Origin: Asterias amurensis
Taxonomy: Eukaryota; Echinodermata; Asteroidea; Forcipulatida; Asteriidae
NCBI RefSeq assembly: GCF_032118995.1
Contig: NC_092654.1
Span: 15,987,784-16,051,783 of the forward strand
Direction of reading: 5' to 3'
DNA: 64,000 nucleotides
The notes under the pieces are model-generated. The model had not been told where the DNA came from. It saw nothing but the letters and a program-made list of their open reading frames with translations, and did no database searches. Below are positions 61,236 to 64,000 of the stretch, piece after piece. Position numbers and translations under genes: made by a program. The first letter of the stretch is position 1; each line of letters starts with the position of its first letter.

Positions 61236-61591
61236 ATGTGACGTCACTGCAAGGGGTCCATAATACTAGGCAGAGGGGAGTCTGGGTGTCTTTTGCACAA
61301 CCTGTTATAAATGTAGACACCCTGTTTTATGTGTCGTTTAAATTGTAACCAGTGTTTAAATTTTCAGCAAATTTTGACACCATTTTACTAAATCATGACT
61401 TAAACCTTAGAGCGGTCAATACATATAACATTCATAAATAAAGCAACTAATTCAAACTCATAAAACGCATACAATCAAAGCATGCAGCATAGTGTAGGCC
61501 AGCCATTGTGCTCAATAAAAAAAAGTTCCCTTTTAAAGAGAAAAACGTAAAGCTAAAGTGCACTGACGCAGAGATCACATGCCATAGATAG

Positions 61592-62832
61592 TTACTCATT
61601 AGGTATCCTGATAGACGGTAGCTTGAGTCGATCCACACGATGAGGGTAGGAGGAAGGCGAGTCTTTCTTGTGCCGCCTCATCGCTTTGAGAGCTCGTACT
61701 AAGACGATCAAGATGACAAACAGTAGCACGACGGTGGCCGTCAGCATTGGTAACTCCACATAGGAGAAGTTGAAGTAGTCCGAGGAGGCTGGGACTGGGT
61801 TCCAAGGCACTGAGTTCAAGAAAAGACAATGAGTTCATGACAATGAGTTGTTGTTACACCCTTGTTATTATTTTTGGTCAAATAAATAATAGTAACAAGG
61901 GTAACAACCAAAGGTCTAGTTGTTTGCAAAGGGGTGCTAGGGGCAGGCAGGCCTGTATGCTTCGTTTCGGAAAGGACAAGTGCACCAATTGTAAATTTCT
62001 ACCGGAGCATTTCAAGCGTAGCAAGAGGCATGGAGGCAATCGCCCTCGCTGCCTCCGTGAAGTATCAGGCCTTTATAGGGGATGCGACACCCCTAAATAA
62101 ATTTTCTCAGATGGAATTTTGAGCAACAAATTAAGTGAAAGAAGGACATTCAGTTAAAAATATCAGTCACTTTGACAATCAAATTTTGTTGTTTTGTATC
62201 CTCGAATAAGCTTACTAACTTGTGAGAATGTTGTGTGCTCTGACATTATTTTTTTGAAACTATTTTGCTTTGAAATAGTGTAAAGCAATTAGTTTAGGTT
62301 TTCTGTACAGGGCCCAATTTCATAGAGCTGCTTAGCGGCCAATTTTGTGCTTACTGTACGATTTCTGTTTCATAGCGCTGCAAACCGTAAGCACACGAAA
62401 AGGCTGGCTAACCTTCCAGTGCTTACCGCACGAAAATGAATGAAGTAACAATACAAATCCATGGTGAATGCCCAAGATGGCCGCCTAATTTTCTTGCTAA
62501 CTTGTGAAATACGATTAACACCTTAGCAACGTTTTCTGCTACAGTAAGCACAAAATATGCTTATTATTATGCAGCGCTATGAAATTGGGTCCAGTTAATC
62601 CTCTGCTTGCCATTTTTATATGATGTACATCATATTTACATCATAATGAACACCAACCTTTATCGCCGGTCCTGATCCGTATGGGCCCGTCTGTGTTTGG
62701 GTAGGCCTTGGAAGATGAACCAGACTGGGATACATCCCTCCTTGAAATGACAGACGAGTCTTGACAGCCTCTTGCGCATGGAGATTGAAGGTCGGCTGCG
62801 TGACACGTCGCTAGGTCACAGTGAACAAATAC
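61592..62832 (-). CDS. ZP-domain membrane protein, C-terminal exons (partial)
   Basis: Two minus-strand exons, 62,832-62,658 and 61,809-61,592 (stop), join in phase. The first reads VFVHCDLATCHAAD then SPCARGCQ and ISRRD, matching the cysteine pattern of the C-terminal half of a zona pellucida domain, followed by GPIRIRTG, which fits the hydrophobic patch after the cleavage region. The second gives a short ectodomain stalk, one membrane helix (LTATVVLLFVILIVLV) and a basic cytoplasmic tail (RALKAMRRHKKD, ending SIRIPNE). Such proteins polymerise outside the cell as matrix, coat or receptor components after furin-type cleavage; RR before D could be a remnant site. The exons for the rest of the ZP domain should lie beyond the right edge, and I could not find them in 63,660-64,000. 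The upstream flank is a tandem array copying this exon's 5' edge. Confidence 0.72.
61947..62073 (+). repeat. Dispersed repeat E copy
   Basis: AGGCCTGTATGCTTCGTTTC to TATCAGGCCT, with GGCATGGAGGCAATCGCC. It is in the intron between the two ZP-gene exons. The AGGCCTG ends are inverted, so a MITE origin is possible. Confidence 0.6.
62310..62592. mobile_element. Element C copy, long form
   Basis: GGGCCCAATTTCATAGAGC to GCTATGAAATTGGGTCC. It resembles the 33,900 copy, including ACCGTAAGCAC words. Confidence 0.75.
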
Positions 62833-63660
62833 CTACAATATAAAATACACAACAGCTTGCAATAATTTGCTTTTTTTCTGCCAGGTTTACAAATGATTTC
62901 ATGTGAGAGTTTGTAATCAGTTTGTCGCGTGACACGTCGCTATGTCACAGTGTACCAACACCTTCAACATAAAACACTTGATGGGGTATCATGAGCAACA
63001 CACTTGCCTTAAATTGCTTCTCTCCACCCAGGATTACAAATAATTTCATGTGAGAGTTTGTAATCAGTTTGTCGCGTGACACGTCGCTATGTCACAGTGT
63101 ACCAACACCTTCAACATAAAACACACGATGGGGTATCATGAGCAACACACTTGCCATAAATTGCTTCTCTCCACCCAGGATTACAAATAATTTCATGTGA
63201 GAGTTTGTAATCAGTTTGTCGCGTGACACGTCGCTATGTCACAGTGCACCAACACCTTCAAGATAAAACACACAATGGGGTATCATGAGCAACACACTTG
63301 CCATAAATTGCTTCTCTCCACCCAGGTTTTACAAATAATTTTATGTGAGAGTTTGTAACACAGAGTCAGAGTCGGCAGCAGAACAGGTCGCTATGTCACA
63401 GTGAACAAACACCTTTAACATGAAACACACAAAGGGTTTATCAAGAACAACACTTGCCACAATTTGCTTCTCTCCACCGTCCACCCAGGTTTACATATAA
63501 TTTGATGTGAGAGTTTGTAACATGGATTCAGAGTCTGCAGCACGACACGTCACTATGTCACAGTGAACATCAAATACACAACAGGTTATCATGAGCAACA
63601 CACTTGCCATAATTTCCTTCTCTCAAACCAGGTTTACAAATAATTTTATGTGAGAGTTTG
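62833..63660 (-). repeat. Tandem array of ZP exon edges and intron
   Basis: Five further copies of the exon start follow upstream of the real one, at about 62,927, 63,074, 63,221, 63,378 and 63,536 (spacing 129-158, mainly 147 bp). On the minus strand all retain a VHCDI core: VLVHCDIATCHA in three, VFVHCDIATCSAADSDS in the fourth and VFDVHCDIVTCRAADSES in the fifth. Each then runs into a stop within a CTCTCACATGAAATTAT-like intron. The three middle copies are almost identical; the outer ones are older. Confidence 0.85.
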
Positions 63661-64000
63661 TATCAGAGATTCCACCCAGGTGTTAAAATGAGTACATGCC
63701 ATGGTTTGATTACTGTCTGGTCCGAATAGGATCCGGGAAACACTATAGAAATACACTCTTATAAAATGCGAAGTTCGGTAAAAAAAATTCAGTGTAGTAA
63801 CCAAATATTTATCAAAACTCGAATAGGATTTTTTTTTAATTTCCAGGACAGGAACTTTCACTCGTTTCAGACAGGCGCTCCAGTGTTGCACCGAACCAAA
63901 TTCTGAATAAAAGATCGATGTCTGAAACAGTTAGGAGCGACTAGACAAGCTAGAAGTCGAAAGATCGACTGTTGCAGTCGGTCGGTACGACTCTGGAGGA
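63661..64000. other. Right edge, nothing assigned
   Basis: Short frames exist on both strands. A T-rich stretch ending TTTCCAG at about 63,846 on the plus strand looks like an acceptor, but no domain or phase partner is visible. Confidence 0.4.

Noticed and set aside
63843..64000. Upstream exon of the ZP gene or a plus-strand exon
   Set aside because: Open frames exist in several phases, but none shows ZP residues or joins in phase with the known exon.

Overview
The window is animal nuclear DNA. It is AT-rich and carries long multi-exon genes with GT-AG introns, and introns and spacers are filled with short fold-back DNA transposons, tRNA-derived SINEs and decayed non-LTR retrotransposons. 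The gene content (an invertebrate SULT4A1-type sulfotransferase, an EFCAB6-type ciliary EF-hand protein, a ZP-domain membrane protein and an isopenicillin-N-synthase-like dioxygenase) and the style of the dispersed repeats suggest a non-vertebrate deuterostome. I think an echinoderm, probably a sea star, but that is inference and no species is claimed.

Layout. 1-8,248: intergenic and repeat-rich, with a possible promoter/noncoding exon near 4.1-4.5 kb. 8,311-19,672 (+): complete seven-coding-exon 2OG-Fe(II) dioxygenase (316 aa), with dead retroelement pieces in its first intron. 19,650-21,365: tandem arrays that grow directly out of the last codons and stop codon of that gene. 25,112-31,876 (+): complete six-exon SULT4A1-like gene (284 aa), with a 5'-truncated non-LTR retrotransposon in intron 1. 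38,077-58,465 (+): complete 26-exon EFCAB6-like gene (1,546 aa) built of repeated EF-hand pairs. 61,592-62,832 (-): the last two coding exons of a ZP-domain membrane protein, followed upstream by a tandem array of copies of the 5' edge of its penultimate exon.

Every exon chain was built by hand from reading-frame continuity and splice signals. Phases are compatible at every junction in all three complete genes, and each coding sum is a multiple of three.

How it fits together. The genes do not form an operon or an obvious pathway. The striking relation is order: a SULT4A1-like gene directly followed on the same strand by an EFCAB6-like gene, which is also the arrangement I know from human chromosome 22q13. 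A second theme is local tandem duplication across gene edges: at the dioxygenase stop codon, EFCAB6-like exon 14, the EFCAB6-like exon 19 acceptor and the ZP exon acceptor.

Repeat families use private labels. A: termini TTAAAGGCAGTGGACAC, about 320-400 bp. B: TTAAAGCCATTGGAC, about 370 bp. C: GGGCCCAATTTCATAG, about 170-290 bp. D: AGCCGATTTCACAAA, about 170-190 bp. E: AGGCCTG-ended, about 130-170 bp.
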